From Geobacteraceae bacterium (GTDB lineage: Bacteria; Desulfobacterota; Desulfuromonadia; Geobacterales; Pseudopelobacteraceae): a stretch of DNA of 64,000 bases. The notes beneath the pieces are model-generated. The model did not search any database, had not been told where the DNA came from, and worked only from the letters and a program-made list of their open reading frames with translations. The stretch spans positions 1-64,000 of the forward strand of contig JADKKR010000008.1 in the NCBI GenBank assembly GCA_016720395.1. The letters are read 5' to 3'. Every line of letters starts with the position of its first letter. The first letter of the stretch is position 1. Below, in pieces: positions 1 to 9,174 of this stretch. The translations under genes were made by a program, and so were the position numbers.

Positions 1-636
1 CTGGCAGCTTTTGTCCGCCTGCCGCCCCAGGCTGTCGTAGCCGACCTGGGAACCGGTTGCGGTGTCATACCACTGGTGCTTGCCCGCAAGAGTCCCGATG
101 CCCGATGTGTAGCTTTCGAAAATAACCCCGATATGGCTGCCATTGCGCGTGAGAATGTCTGTGTTAACGGGCTCGATGGGCGAATTGAGATCATCTGCGA
201 AGATATTATCGATGTCCGCACCGGCTTTCCGGTCTCATCCTTCGATGTGGTTGTTTCCAACCCCCCCTTTCGTTCCCCGCATAGCGGAAAAACCAGTCCC
301 CACATCGGGCGCGATACCGCACGGCATGAATCCAGCGCCGGACTTGCGGATTTTCTGGCATCGGCCAAGTACCTTGTCAAGCCATCCGGAAGGATGTTCT
401 TCATCTACCCTCCGTCACGTCTGGCAGAGTTCATCTGCTGCGTCGGTGAATTGAAGCTGGCCATTCTCCGGCTTCGCATGGTTCACGGAAATGAGCAGGC
501 CGCGGCAAAGATGTTCATGGTGGAACTTGCCAAGGGGCGTCGTGGGGACGTGACGGTTGAAGCGCCTTTGATCGTCTACGACACACATGGCGGGTATAGT
601 GATGAAGTGGCTCGAATGCTGGGCATTGACACATAG
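1..636 (+). CDS. tRNA1(Val) adenine-N6 methyltransferase-like protein (5' end missing)
   Basis: The reading frame is open from the first base, so the N-terminus lies outside the window. About 211 residues are visible. A SAM-binding motif I (DLGTGCGVIPL) lies near the cut end, and an NPPF tetrapeptide typical of N6-adenine methyltransferases follows about 70 residues later (VVSNPPFRSPHSG). This arrangement fits the TrmN6/YfiC family, which methylates A37 of tRNA1(Val); other small class I methyltransferases of the HemK/RsmC type share it. The TAG stop is followed within 3 bases by a strong hairpin, so this is the end of its transcription unit. Confidence 0.75.
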   Translation: MAAFVRLPPQAVVADLGTGCGVIPLVLARKSPDARCVAFENNPDMAAIARENVCVNGLDGRIEIICEDIIDVRTGFPVSSFDVVVSNPPFRSPHSGKTSPHIGRDTARHESSAGLADFLASAKYLVKPSGRMFFIYPPSRLAEFICCVGELKLAILRLRMVHGNEQAAAKMFMVELAKGRRGDVTVEAPLIVYDTHGGYSDEVARMLGIDT

Positions 637-638
637 TA

Positions 639-680
639 CAAAAAGGCCTTCCGGATGAATCGATCCGGAAGGCCTTTTTG
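639..680. terminator. Bidirectional rho-independent terminator
   Basis: A near-perfect hairpin (arm AAAAGGCCTTCCGGAT, 6-base loop) with an A tract on the left and a T tract on the right. It lies between the convergent methyltransferase and CheX-like genes and can stop transcription from both sides. Confidence 0.9.
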
Positions 681-700
681 CTGTGAGTTGTCAGGTCGGA

Positions 701-1567
701 TTATTGTCTGATGAACAGGACCAGTTCCATTTTATCGTTTTCACCGACGTGAATCGGGAAGCAGAGGGCAATACAACCGGAGGGGATCTGCAGCCCCGTT
801 GCCGGTGGGTGGAGTGCGACCGGTGGATTGATGTTCATGACCTTGCCCATCTGGGAGGCTTTGGCAGCTACGTTGCCGCAGACCACATTGACGAACTCCA
901 TTACGGTGTCTTCAAGCACTTCAACCGGTTCAGTGTCGACTGACTTCTCCCGAAGGATGGCCTTGGCGATCTCTTTCTGAATCCCTTCCGATACTGATAA
1001 GATAAAGCGCGCTTCAACATCTCCGACCAGATCCAGGGCAGCCATCATGAAATTACTGTCAACTGTTGTCACCGCCTGGCATTTTCCGGCGCGGAACGGA
1101 AGACCGAGTACGCGGGTAATCATCTTGTAGGTCAGGTCTGCGGTCATTTCCCACACCAGACCATCGGCAATTCCGGCCGGCAGTTCGATTCTGTCGGATA
1201 CGAAGCGGGCCTGATCTTTTTTGAATGCATCCAGATGTGCCTGAAGCTGCTCGCTGCTTAATGCACCCACCTGAACCAGGGCTTCTCCGATATAGAGATG
1301 CGTGTTCTGCTGGCGTGTGATGATGTCGTTAAGCTGGTTGAGGGTGAGGATGCCAAGCTCCACCAGCAGGTCTCCCAGCTTCATGTCCCGGGAAAGCTGC
1401 AGGTTGTGGGCACGTTCGATTTCTTCCTTGGTCACATAGCCTGTACTGATCGCCATTTCACCAAACTTGAGATTTTTCTGTTCCTGCAGATCAATTGCCT
1501 TGAGAAGGGCTTCGCGAGTGACGAGGTTGTTTTCCACAAGAAACTGCCCGAAGAATTTTACGGCCAT
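701..1567 (-). CDS. CheX-like phosphatase-domain protein with four N-terminal MshEN-type repeats
   Basis: The protein has 288 residues. The C-terminal half (about 125-288) looks like a CheC/CheX-type domain: the block EFVNVVCGN contains the E..N..GN pattern used by CheX to dephosphorylate CheY-P. The N-terminal 120 residues hold four motifs of the form (F/L/I)G..L(x4)G.(V/I/L)....L....Q, whose glycines fall at 7, 36, 65 and 94, an exact 29-residue period. That equals the 24-residue motif plus 5-residue spacer of MshEN c-di-GMP-binding domains. A CheY-like gene lies just upstream in the same direction (41-bp gap), so the two are probably co-transcribed and may be partners. The c-di-GMP link is inference from the repeat pattern. 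Confidence 0.8.
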   Translation of the reverse strand: MAVKFFGQFLVENNLVTREALLKAIDLQEQKNLKFGEMAISTGYVTKEEIERAHNLQLSRDMKLGDLLVELGILTLNQLNDIITRQQNTHLYIGEALVQVGALSSEQLQAHLDAFKKDQARFVSDRIELPAGIADGLVWEMTADLTYKMITRVLGLPFRAGKCQAVTTVDSNFMMAALDLVGDVEARFILSVSEGIQKEIAKAILREKSVDTEPVEVLEDTVMEFVNVVCGNVAAKASQMGKVMNINPPVALHPPATGLQIPSGCIALCFPIHVGENDKMELVLFIRQ

Positions 1568-1607
1568 ATCACATCCCCTTACCTAGTGATTTAATTCTGA
1601 AGCCTGC

Positions 1608-1967
1608 TTAAAGTTCACGCAGGATCTGCAGTACATTTTCAGCCTCAAACGGCTTGGAAATTACATTTTTTGCACCCAGTTTGAGCGCCTCGGTGAATTT
1701 ATCTCCGACTCCGCCCAGGGAGGTCACCATGACCACCTTCACGTCTTTGTCCAACACCACCAGGCTGCGCAGAGCCGTCAAGCCGTCCATCCCCGGCATG
1801 TTCATGTCCATGCAGATGATGTCGGGGTTCTCGGTGTGATTCATCTTGATGGCTTCGGCGCCGTTCTTGGCATGGCCGACACTGGTGAAATCACCGGAAT
1901 CAGCTATGATCTTTTCAAGTTGGCGAGCCACAGAAAGGCTGTCGTCTACGACTAGAACCTTTTTCAT
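1608..1967 (-). CDS. CheY-like single-domain response regulator
   Basis: This 119-residue receiver domain has no output domain. The acidic pair D8/D9, phospho-acceptor D54 (in CMDMNMPGMDG), the switch Thr/Ser in MVTS and the lysine in SKPF are all present, so it should be phosphorylatable. The frame extends 29 codons upstream, but the ATG used here has an AGGAGG 8 bases before it and gives the standard MKKVLVVDDS start. It is the first gene of a two-gene unit with the CheX-like protein, which suggests a phosphorylation/dephosphorylation pair; no histidine kinase is next to it. Confidence 0.9.
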   Translation of the reverse strand: MKKVLVVDDSLSVARQLEKIIADSGDFTSVGHAKNGAEAIKMNHTENPDIICMDMNMPGMDGLTALRSLVVLDKDVKVVMVTSLGGVGDKFTEALKLGAKNVISKPFEAENVLQILREL

Positions 1968-2208
1968 AAGGGTGTATTCCTCCTGGGTGCATGTGACGAT
2001 TAAGGGGGACGAAAAGCCCCCTGAGTTGTGCGCCTTATAAGAATCGCCGCGCAAATGTATCTGAATACCGGTAAAATGTCAAAAGTATGTTTGCCTTTTC
2101 ATGCCGTCAAAAAGATGCTATAAAATCCCTGCTCCACTCGACGAAATCACGTACTTTCACCAAATCATGTCTTCAATATACAAATAACTACAAAGGAGAT
2201 TTTACGAA

Positions 2209-3228
2209 ATGCACGTATCACGCCAAACACTGCATGCTGCCGGACTGATGATTGTCGCACTGCTATCCTGCGGGTCCCCGTCCATTGCGGCTGACTCCGA
2301 AACAAAGATCGTGGTACCGAAGGTTGAATCTGCTGCTGTCGGTCAGGATGTCGTTGCCCGGGTAAACGGCGTTGCAATTAGCGCTCTTGAGCTGAAAAGG
2401 GCAAATAAGGTCATGCTGGCCGGGCAGCGGGGCACCTCGCCTTCTGCCGATCAACAGAAGGAGTTTGAGAAGCAGGCTCTTTCCCAACTGGTCTCTGCTG
2501 AACTGCTGTATCAGGCCGGCCAGAAACTTGAAGTCAAGGACCTTGACAAGCAGATCACTGACAAGCTTGCTCAAGGCAGGGCCAGATTCTCCAGCGAGCA
2601 GGATTTTATCAAGGCCCTGAAAGATATGGATATGGAGGAGAAGGACCTCCGGGATTATACCCGTCGCGACGCGATCATAACGAATTTCATCGAGAAAACG
2701 ATTGTTCCCAAAGTGACGGTTACGGAAGAGGAGGCCAGGAAATTCTATGACCAGAACCCGGACAAGTTCTCCAGGCCTGAGTCGGTAAAGGCAAGCCATA
2801 TCCTGCTGGGGGTTGATCAGAAGGCCAGTGCGGAAGATAAGAAGACGGCCAGGGAAAAGGCTGAGAAACTGCGTAAGGAACTGGCCGGCGGAGCTGATTT
2901 TGCAGCGCTTGCCAAAGGGAATTCCACCTGTCCCAGCAGCCAGCAGGGTGGCGACCTGGGCTTTTTCGGCAAGGGACAGATGGTTCCAGCCTTTGAGCAG
3001 GCAGCCTTCGCGCTCAAACCGGGTGAGATCAGCGATGTGGTCGAAACCCAGTTCGGATATCACATCATCAAGCTGACAGAGAAGAAGGCCGCTGAAAAGG
3101 TCGACTTTACCAAGGAAGCCCGACCGCGGATCGAGGAGTACCTGAAAAACCAGAAGGTTGGGGCAGCAGTCAACGAGTTCCTGACAGAAACACGTAAAAC
3201 CGCCAAGATCGAGTTGTTTTTGAAGTAG
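2209..3228 (+). CDS. Secreted peptidyl-prolyl cis-trans isomerase (parvulin/SurA-like)
   Basis: The protein has 339 residues. An N-terminal hydrophobic segment (about 12-28, ending SIAADS) is a likely signal peptide. It is followed by a SurA-N-type helical region (about 50-165) and a parvulin PPIase domain (about 190-295) with the characteristic blocks ASHILLG, QQGGDLGFFGKGQMVPAFEQA and TQFGYHIIKL. It should assist folding of envelope proteins in the periplasm. AAAGGAG precedes the ATG. It is a single gene ending at a 14-bp hairpin shared with the convergent DUF4139 gene. Confidence 0.9.
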   Translation: MHVSRQTLHAAGLMIVALLSCGSPSIAADSETKIVVPKVESAAVGQDVVARVNGVAISALELKRANKVMLAGQRGTSPSADQQKEFEKQALSQLVSAELLYQAGQKLEVKDLDKQITDKLAQGRARFSSEQDFIKALKDMDMEEKDLRDYTRRDAIITNFIEKTIVPKVTVTEEEARKFYDQNPDKFSRPESVKASHILLGVDQKASAEDKKTAREKAEKLRKELAGGADFAALAKGNSTCPSSQQGGDLGFFGKGQMVPAFEQAAFALKPGEISDVVETQFGYHIIKLTEKKAAEKVDFTKEARPRIEEYLKNQKVGAAVNEFLTETRKTAKIELFLK

Positions 3229-3246
3229 TAATGATCAAGTCTGCAC

Positions 3247-3284
3247 GTACATGGCCGGCCTGTGTTCATCGGCCGGCCATGTAC
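3247..3284. terminator. Hairpin between convergent genes
   Basis: A perfect 14-bp stem (GTACATGGCCGGCC) with a 10-base loop sits between two convergent stop codons. There is no clear T tract, so it may work as a stable 3'-end or weak bidirectional terminator. Confidence 0.7.
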
Positions 3285-4268
3285 CTATATTCCCGTAGAA
3301 AAGACCTTGTTTCGCCCTGATGAAATCCCCTCGAACCTGAACCTTCCAACATACTCCCCGTTTTTGTAGAGACTGGCCTCTCCGCCCGGCAGGTACAGTT
3401 GCTCTGAATTCTTCAGCACGCACGAAAACGAGCTTGAAATGCCCGGTCCGAAACGCACCTCCGATACCGGCAGGCGAAAGCTGGCCATCCTGGCAGTCGG
3501 ACCAGGATTAACCGGAAACACCCGGGCGATGCCATGTTCGGCAAGTGGTGCAGGTGAGGCCTGGAGCAGATATCGGGCAAATGTGCCCTGGAACTGTCCT
3601 GACAGGTTCAGCAGGGCTGTGCTGCTGCCGTCAAGGTACAGGTCATATCGCGGCATCCATCCCTCACCGGCAATCGCATAGCGTACGGTAACATTGCCCC
3701 GCTGCGGTGATACGAGAATACGTGCAGCGCGCTCCGCTTTCCGGGGACTGTTCTTTGCTGCCGCAATGCGGCTGTCAATGCGCCTGATCTCCTGTTCTGT
3801 CTTGCGCCGGGAGGTGTAGACCGCTTCCAACTGCGCGATGGCAAACTCGGTTCCCTGGCGAATGGTCTGCATCGGGTCAGGATTGGCTTTGGTTTTACGC
3901 GGCGCCTTGCCGCTCTGGGATTTGGCGGCAGTTGTAAAGATCTCTTCGCGGGTTGCCAGCGCCTGCAGGCGATCACCCAGCCGGTTTCTCTGTTCAATCA
4001 GTGTCTCCAGGTCTTTTTCGCCGTTACCCGGATCCTTTTTGACAGAAACGATGTCAACCCGCTGCAGGGCGGTACCCTTGCCCGGCTGTATCCTCAGGGA
4101 GCCCTCGATCATGTTCGACGGCAGAGGGATTTCACACGAGCCTTTCGCGGCAGCGGCCTCCAGTTCGACCACAGCACCGTCCAGGTAGAACGTCACGGTT
4201 CTGCTTTCAGCCGGAGCGGTCTGTACCGCGAGCAGTGTCAGGGCCAGCAGGGGAATAACGATCTTCAT
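3285..4268 (-). CDS. Secreted DUF4139-domain (MuiA-like) protein
   Basis: The protein has 327 residues. It begins with a signal peptide (MKIVIPLLALTLLAVQTAPA). A short DUF4140-like N-terminal beta region is followed by a helical coiled segment (about 80-175, rich in Q/R/E) and a C-terminal DUF4139-type beta region containing VRYAIAGEGWMPRYDLYLDG. The family is known from the mucoidy inhibitor MuiA of cyanobacteria, but its biochemical role is unknown. It is shorter than typical DUF4139 proteins. It stands alone, divergent from the next gene. Confidence 0.7.
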   Translation of the reverse strand: MKIVIPLLALTLLAVQTAPAESRTVTFYLDGAVVELEAAAAKGSCEIPLPSNMIEGSLRIQPGKGTALQRVDIVSVKKDPGNGEKDLETLIEQRNRLGDRLQALATREEIFTTAAKSQSGKAPRKTKANPDPMQTIRQGTEFAIAQLEAVYTSRRKTEQEIRRIDSRIAAAKNSPRKAERAARILVSPQRGNVTVRYAIAGEGWMPRYDLYLDGSSTALLNLSGQFQGTFARYLLQASPAPLAEHGIARVFPVNPGPTARMASFRLPVSEVRFGPGISSSFSCVLKNSEQLYLPGGEASLYKNGEYVGRFRFEGISSGRNKVFSTGI

Positions 4269-4402
4269 GATAATTCCTTTTGTGGCATGGTAATCAGAGT
4301 GTTGCGCTTGTTATCTGATCCGGCTATACTTCCGCGGTCCTGATAATCAGGACGCGCAGTGTTTACGAATCGGTTTCTAACATACTAAAAAAAGGATGAA
4401 AG

Positions 4403-5974
4403 GTGTCTCTAATGGATCACGAAGATGAAGTATCCGTCAAGGACATTGTAAATTTCTACATAAAAATAAATGATGCCGTCAAGGCCAAGAAAGATCTCGC
4501 TCAGCTTTCATCCAGAGACAAGGCGACCGCGTTAGAGGTCATTGTTGCATCTTCAGGCAGTCGGGAGTTCAAGATCGAGATTGCCAAGTACTTTCTCTAC
4601 GATCTGGACAACCGGGTCCGGAAAAAAGCGGAATTCATGATGGAGGATCTTGTGCCGGACTGGGTCTCCGATCCGGCCGAAAGCATCCTGAAACTGCTTA
4701 AGACCGCCGATCATCAAGGTTCTGTGAAACGAAACGCAGCGGTCAAGTTTCTTTTCGGAATTGTCGACTCGGTCAGTCTGCGGGGCACATTCATGACGCT
4801 GCTCAGCAGCCGCAACCGCTCTCACATGGCAGAGATCATTGCCATACTGGAAGACTATATCGATGCATCCGGAGATGAACATGAGCAGGTGAAGATTTTT
4901 GACGCCTGCCTGGACATCATCCTCTCCGATGACACCGACAACAATATGAAACATTATGCATCCACCCTGCTGAGTGTGTTCTTCAAGAAGGTCCAGGCGA
5001 CAAATCTGGGTGAGGCCCTGCGTAAGAAGTATATTGAAAAACAGCTGGAAAAGTCTGAATCGGTCTATCGCTACCTGTGCAGTGGCACCTCCGGGCTTAA
5101 TGCCACGTATCTCGATGACCTTCTCCGCCCGCTTACCGGGGGTGGAACTCCGTATCAGATCAAGATTCTGAGCTATCTTAATCATGTCATGGACAAGATC
5201 AGGCGTTCGGAAGAAGTCGACAGGGTGCTGGATATCTATCCGGATTACTGGAACCAGGAGGAACCGGCCAAAGAGGACAAAATCAAGGCCATCTGCCGCA
5301 GGATCATCGCAGCGGTGGATGAGCTGTGGGATTTCAGTGATGATGCCGACGTACGTGGTATGATCGTCAGGGTGCGCTATGGCGAGTATGCCAACAAGCG
5401 TGAATTGCTGGAGCAGATCAGGTCAAAGATAGAGGTTGAGGAGCCACCCGCCGCAAGCGCCCGCGAGAAGATTGCCCTCATGCTGCACTGTTTCCTGCTG
5501 CCCGAAGAGGATGATACCCTTAAACTGCTGGTCGCACATCTCCTGCTGTTCAAGCTGGGCGGGAGAGAGAACCAGATTGCTGCCCTGGGCTACCTGCAGT
5601 ACTACGTCGAGAACAAGAGCCTCAATTATGCAGAAAAAGGCAGCATTGCAGCGGTAATCGACCAGCTGCTCAAGGATAATGCCCTGGCCGCTGATATTCG
5701 GAACACCGCACGCTATATCCTGTTTATCTCCGCACCTGAGCGCTTCACGAGTGAAGATGAGCAGAAAGAGATCCTGGGATACCTGCGGAAGGTTGTCGAC
5801 GGCAAGGGGTTCGGGTATGAAGAGGCGGAAATGCGTGTCGTGCAGTCACTGATCATCCTGTCCGACAAGATGCTCAAGAATGAAAAATTCAAGAAAGCCG
5901 CCCAGTACCTGGAGTATAAGATCCGCAACCCCAACAGCGCACCGAGTCTGGTCAAGGCGAGAGCTAAGAAGTAA
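4403..5974 (+). CDS. Conserved helical protein of unknown function (HEAT-repeat-like)
   Basis: This 523-residue protein has no signal peptide or membrane segment. It is almost entirely alpha-helical in composition, with repeating Leu/Ile/Ala-rich helices separated by short charged turns, as in HEAT/ARM-type scaffolds. I recognise no catalytic motif. Two starts are possible: GTG at 4403 (AAAGGA 6 bases upstream) and ATG at 4412 (GAAAGG 6 bases upstream); the second gives MDHEDEVSVKDIVNF. It converges with mnmA, leaving only 16 bases between the stops. Confidence 0.65.
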   Translation: MSLMDHEDEVSVKDIVNFYIKINDAVKAKKDLAQLSSRDKATALEVIVASSGSREFKIEIAKYFLYDLDNRVRKKAEFMMEDLVPDWVSDPAESILKLLKTADHQGSVKRNAAVKFLFGIVDSVSLRGTFMTLLSSRNRSHMAEIIAILEDYIDASGDEHEQVKIFDACLDIILSDDTDNNMKHYASTLLSVFFKKVQATNLGEALRKKYIEKQLEKSESVYRYLCSGTSGLNATYLDDLLRPLTGGGTPYQIKILSYLNHVMDKIRRSEEVDRVLDIYPDYWNQEEPAKEDKIKAICRRIIAAVDELWDFSDDADVRGMIVRVRYGEYANKRELLEQIRSKIEVEEPPAASAREKIALMLHCFLLPEEDDTLKLLVAHLLLFKLGGRENQIAALGYLQYYVENKSLNYAEKGSIAAVIDQLLKDNALAADIRNTARYILFISAPERFTSEDEQKEILGYLRKVVDGKGFGYEEAEMRVVQSLIILSDKMLKNEKFKKAAQYLEYKIRNPNSAPSLVKARAKK

Positions 5975-5990
5975 ACCTTATTCCGGATCG

Positions 5991-7052
5991 TTACTGCCGG
6001 AGGCGAAGCGCCGAAACGATCCTGCCGCCTCCCAGGACTTCATCCCCCCGGTAGAAGACCACCGACTGCCCCGGGGTGACCGCTTTCTGCGGATCGGTGA
6101 AACGCACCTCGCAGGTCCCGTTCTCCATTATCAGGGCCCGACAGGCAACCGGCTGATGCCGGTAGCGGATCTTGCAGGTGACGTCGCATCCGGTCTCCAG
6201 AGGTTTGATGACCCAACTGAGGTCTGTCGCCAGGAGCCCCTCTGCAAAGACATGCTGCTGTTCTGCCACCACCACCCGGTTGTCTTTTATCTCCAGCGCA
6301 ACAACATACAACGGTTCGCTCCAGGCAATGCCTAACCCTTTTCGCTGTCCGATCGTGTAGCGGTGTGTGCCCGCATGTCGCCCAACCACCTGCCCGTTCA
6401 GGTGAACGATCTCACCACCCGTATCAGCCAGCGCAGCATTCCCCTCAAGAAACGCAACATAGTCATCGCCCGGGATGAAGCAGACCTCCTGGCTGTCACT
6501 CTTTTCTGCAACCGGCAGGCCGAATTCCCTGGCCAGGCGGCGCACCTCGTCCTTGCTTGCTACATCACCAAGCGGAAGGAGCAACCGGCTGAGGCGCTCC
6601 TGTGTCAGGGTGTAGAGGAAATAGGACTGGTCCTTGTGGATGTTGCGAGCCATGCGCAGGTGGCAGGTGCCATCAGGGTCGATGCTCTTTCTGACGTAAT
6701 GTCCGGTGGCCAGAAGCTCTGCGCCAAGTTCGCGGGCCTTGTCCAGCAGCAGTCCGAACTTGATGAAGCGGTTACAGCGTATGCAGGGGTTGGGTGTGTG
6801 GCCGCAGCCGTACTCAGCGATGAAGTCGTTGATGATCAGTTCACGGAATTCATCTTCAAAATCAACCACATGATGCGGGATGCCCAGATGGTCGGCAACA
6901 ACGGCTGCATCATGGGCGGCCGAGCCGCTGCCGGTGGTGCAGGGGACGAACAGCCGCATGGTGATGCCGACCACCTCATGGCCCTGCTGTTTCAGGAGTG
7001 CGGCGGTCACGGATGAATCCACTCCGCCGCTCATGGCAACAGCGATCCTCAT
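5991..7052 (-). CDS. mnmA: tRNA-specific 2-thiouridylase MnmA
   Basis: MnmA makes s2U at the wobble position 34 of tRNA-Lys, -Glu and -Gln using ATP and a persulfide. The 353-residue sequence begins with the PP-loop AMSGGVDSSVTAALL, carries the catalytic cysteine pair (NPCIRCNRFIKFG, and the second Cys in SQEVCFIPGDDY) and the GHYVR block, and has full family length. Its ATG overlaps the stop of the upstream thiF-like gene by 4 bases, so the two are translationally coupled. Both handle activated sulfur. Confidence 0.96.
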   Translation of the reverse strand: MRIAVAMSGGVDSSVTAALLKQQGHEVVGITMRLFVPCTTGSGSAAHDAAVVADHLGIPHHVVDFEDEFRELIINDFIAEYGCGHTPNPCIRCNRFIKFGLLLDKARELGAELLATGHYVRKSIDPDGTCHLRMARNIHKDQSYFLYTLTQERLSRLLLPLGDVASKDEVRRLAREFGLPVAEKSDSQEVCFIPGDDYVAFLEGNAALADTGGEIVHLNGQVVGRHAGTHRYTIGQRKGLGIAWSEPLYVVALEIKDNRVVVAEQQHVFAEGLLATDLSWVIKPLETGCDVTCKIRYRHQPVACRALIMENGTCEVRFTDPQKAVTPGQSVVFYRGDEVLGGGRIVSALRLRQ

Positions 7053-7852
7053 CCTTCTTCTCCCAGGATAATCCTGATCACCTGATTGGCCTGGTGTCCG
7101 GCGGCAATGCCGACCCGCGGGGCCATCAGGCCGCTGCCGGGCTGTGCCTCTGAGGTGCCGTCTCCGCAGAGATACAGCCGGGAGGAAATGCGTCTGGTCG
7201 TAATGGCATTGTTCGGGCCGTATCCGGCCAGTCCCGACGCGGCGACCACCGTTACCCCGGCCATCTGCTCCAGGACCGTATCCACCAGCATGGCCTTCAT
7301 ATCGGCCCGGTCGAAGGCCTCCACGATGATGCCGCAGGCGGCAAAGATGACCGGGATATTCGCCGGATCAAGCAGGGACACATGCGGTTCAACGCTGACA
7401 TAGGGGTTGATGCGCTGCAGGTTGTCGGCCAGCGCCACAACCTTGGGCTGTCCGATCTGGTCGATGAAATACTGCTGGCGGTTGAGGTTGGAGGGCTCGA
7501 CCACATCGAAATCGGCAATGACGAGCGTCCCGATCCCCACCCGCGCCAGGGCTACTGCCACAGCCGACCCCAATCCACCGGCACCGGCGATCCCCACGCG
7601 TGCCTCTTTGAGGCGTGCATGCACACCGGGTGTGTGCCGGGCTGACATGAGGCGTTCCAGCTCTGCTTTCTCGGGCTGCTCGCCGCGTCGGATCAGGAAC
7701 AGCTCGTCCCCTTCCTGCAGCAGGGTTCCCGCCGATGCCGGGAAACCGTTCAGGATCAGCACGTCGGCCCCGGGTTTGTGAATGCTTGCAAGATCACCCA
7801 GTGTGGTGTTTTCGGTGACTGCAACATCATGTTCGTTAATGCGAATGTTCAT
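7049..7852 (-). CDS. ThiS-like/ThiF fusion: sulfur-carrier adenylyltransferase
   Basis: The protein has 267 residues. Residues 1-60 form a beta-grasp (ThiS/MoaD-like) domain (MNIRINEHDVAV..TTLGDL...LILNGFP) without the C-terminal Gly-Gly of a free carrier. Residues about 80-267 are an E1-like ThiF domain with GAGGLGSAVAVALARVGIG, DFDVVEPSNLNRQ and an ASGLAGYG loop. No CxxC zinc pair is visible, as in short 'family 2' ThiF proteins. By family it adenylates a sulfur-carrier C-terminus. Its position between metC and mnmA suggests sulfur transfer for methionine/cysteine or tRNA thiolation rather than thiamine, since no thiazole genes are near. The fused domain may be regulatory or vestigial. Confidence 0.82.
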   Translation of the reverse strand: MNIRINEHDVAVTENTTLGDLASIHKPGADVLILNGFPASAGTLLQEGDELFLIRRGEQPEKAELERLMSARHTPGVHARLKEARVGIAGAGGLGSAVAVALARVGIGTLVIADFDVVEPSNLNRQQYFIDQIGQPKVVALADNLQRINPYVSVEPHVSLLDPANIPVIFAACGIIVEAFDRADMKAMLVDTVLEQMAGVTVVAASGLAGYGPNNAITTRRISSRLYLCGDGTSEAQPGSGLMAPRVGIAAGHQANQVIRIILGEEG

Positions 7853-7898
7853 GGCAGGATTATCCTGGATCGGTTCAAAAATAAAAAATAAAAATCAA

Positions 7899-8018
7899 CT
7901 CTCACAGAGCTCACAGAGGCACGGAGAACATCCAGAGAAATACTTTCGGGGTAACTGATAAACCGGTTTTCTCCGTGTGCTCTGTGAGCTCTAGCGAACG
8001 TAGTGAGCGGGTGAGAGA
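7899..8018. repeat. Long imperfect inverted repeat in the metC-thiF gap
   Basis: The arm CTCTCACAGAGCTCACAGAG plus GCACGGAGAAC (7899-7930) faces its imperfect complement at 7966-8018 (TTTTCTCCGTGTGCTCTGTG then AGCTCT and GTGAGAG), so the 176-bp gap between metC and thiF folds into a long hairpin. There is no clear T tract. It may partly terminate or stabilise the metI-metC transcript, or be an intergenic repeat element. Confidence 0.75.
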
Positions 8019-8028
8019 ACGGTCTTTA

Positions 8029-9162
8029 CTATCCCATGGCCTGTTCAAGGTCGGCGATCAGGTCATCCGGATCCTCCAGCCCGACCGAAAGGCGCACGAG
8101 GGTATCGGTGATTCCTTTGCGCAGACGCTCTTCCGCAGGAACCGAGGCGTGCGACATGCGGGCAGGGTAGGAGATGATGCTTTCCACACCGCCCAGGCTG
8201 ACGGCAAAGGCGGCCAGCTTCGAACCTTCCAGCAGGTGTTTGGTGGTCTCGAACGAGTCCAGCTCAAACGAGAAGACCGCACCCGGTCCATCTGCCTGAC
8301 CGGCATGTACGGCGTAGCCGGGATGCTCCGCCAGGCCGGGATAGTGCACTGCAGTGACCCGCGGATGTGACTTCAGCCAGGCGGCTATCCTGATCGTGCT
8401 CAGCTGGCTCTGATCCATCCTGACCTTGAGGGTCTTGACGCCGCGCAGGGTCAGAAACGAATCCTGCGGTCCCAGCCCGGTGCCAAAGGCGTTCTGAATA
8501 TAGCGTATGCGCTGGCCCAGTTCGGTGTCGTTGACTACAGCAAAACCGCAGATAACGTCACTGTGGCCATTGAGGAACTTGGTGCCGCTGTGCAGGACGA
8601 TGTCGCAGCCCAGATCGAGCGGGCGCTGCAGGTAAGGGGTCATGAAGGTATTATCCACCAGCGTGATGATGCCGTGCCGCCGTGCAATCCCGACAGCGCC
8701 GCGCAGGTCGGTTATCTTGAGCAGCGGGTTGGAGGGGGTCTCCAGATAGAGGCCTTTGGTTTCCGGCCTGATGGCCGATTCTACGGCAGCCAGGTCGGTC
8801 GCATCCACAAAGGTGGAGCTGATGCCCATGCGGCTGAAGATCGTGGACAGAACCCGGTAGGCGCCGCCGTAGACATCATCGCAGACCACCAGATGGTCGC
8901 CCGGGGAGAAGATCATCAGGGTTGTGGAGATGGCCGCCATGCCGGAGGAGAAGGCCAGGCAGCGGGCGCCTCCTTCCAGTGCGGCAATAGTCTCTTCCAG
9001 CGCCTCGCGGGTAGGGTTGTCTCCCCGGGCGTAGTCGTATTTCCTGAAGTGATCGACCGAGGTCTGTTGATAGGTGGAGATCTGGTAGATCGGCACCCCC
9101 AGCGCCCCGGTCTGGGGGTCGATGGTCGGGCCGCTATGGATCAGTTTGGTGGCGATCTTCAT
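8029..9162 (-). CDS. metC: PLP-dependent cystathionine beta-lyase (MetC-type)
   Basis: This 377-residue Cys/Met metabolism PLP enzyme has the PLP lysine in HSGTKFLNGHSDV, the phosphate-cup segment FSSGMAAISTTL, the ETPSNP motif and the VDNTF aspartate. The closest family pattern I know is Bacillus MetC (FSSGMAAIST, TPSNP, DNTFMTPALQRPLDLGVD), which cleaves cystathionine to homocysteine, pyruvate and ammonia. A gamma-lyase or MccB-type activity cannot be excluded from sequence. It starts 12 bases after the stop of the metI-like gene and lies downstream of a SAM-I riboswitch, so it is repressed when SAM is plentiful. Confidence 0.85.
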   Translation of the reverse strand: MKIATKLIHSGPTIDPQTGALGVPIYQISTYQQTSVDHFRKYDYARGDNPTREALEETIAALEGGARCLAFSSGMAAISTTLMIFSPGDHLVVCDDVYGGAYRVLSTIFSRMGISSTFVDATDLAAVESAIRPETKGLYLETPSNPLLKITDLRGAVGIARRHGIITLVDNTFMTPYLQRPLDLGCDIVLHSGTKFLNGHSDVICGFAVVNDTELGQRIRYIQNAFGTGLGPQDSFLTLRGVKTLKVRMDQSQLSTIRIAAWLKSHPRVTAVHYPGLAEHPGYAVHAGQADGPGAVFSFELDSFETTKHLLEGSKLAAFAVSLGGVESIISYPARMSHASVPAEERLRKGITDTLVRLSVGLEDPDDLIADLEQAMG

Positions 9163-9174
9163 GGTGTTACCTCT

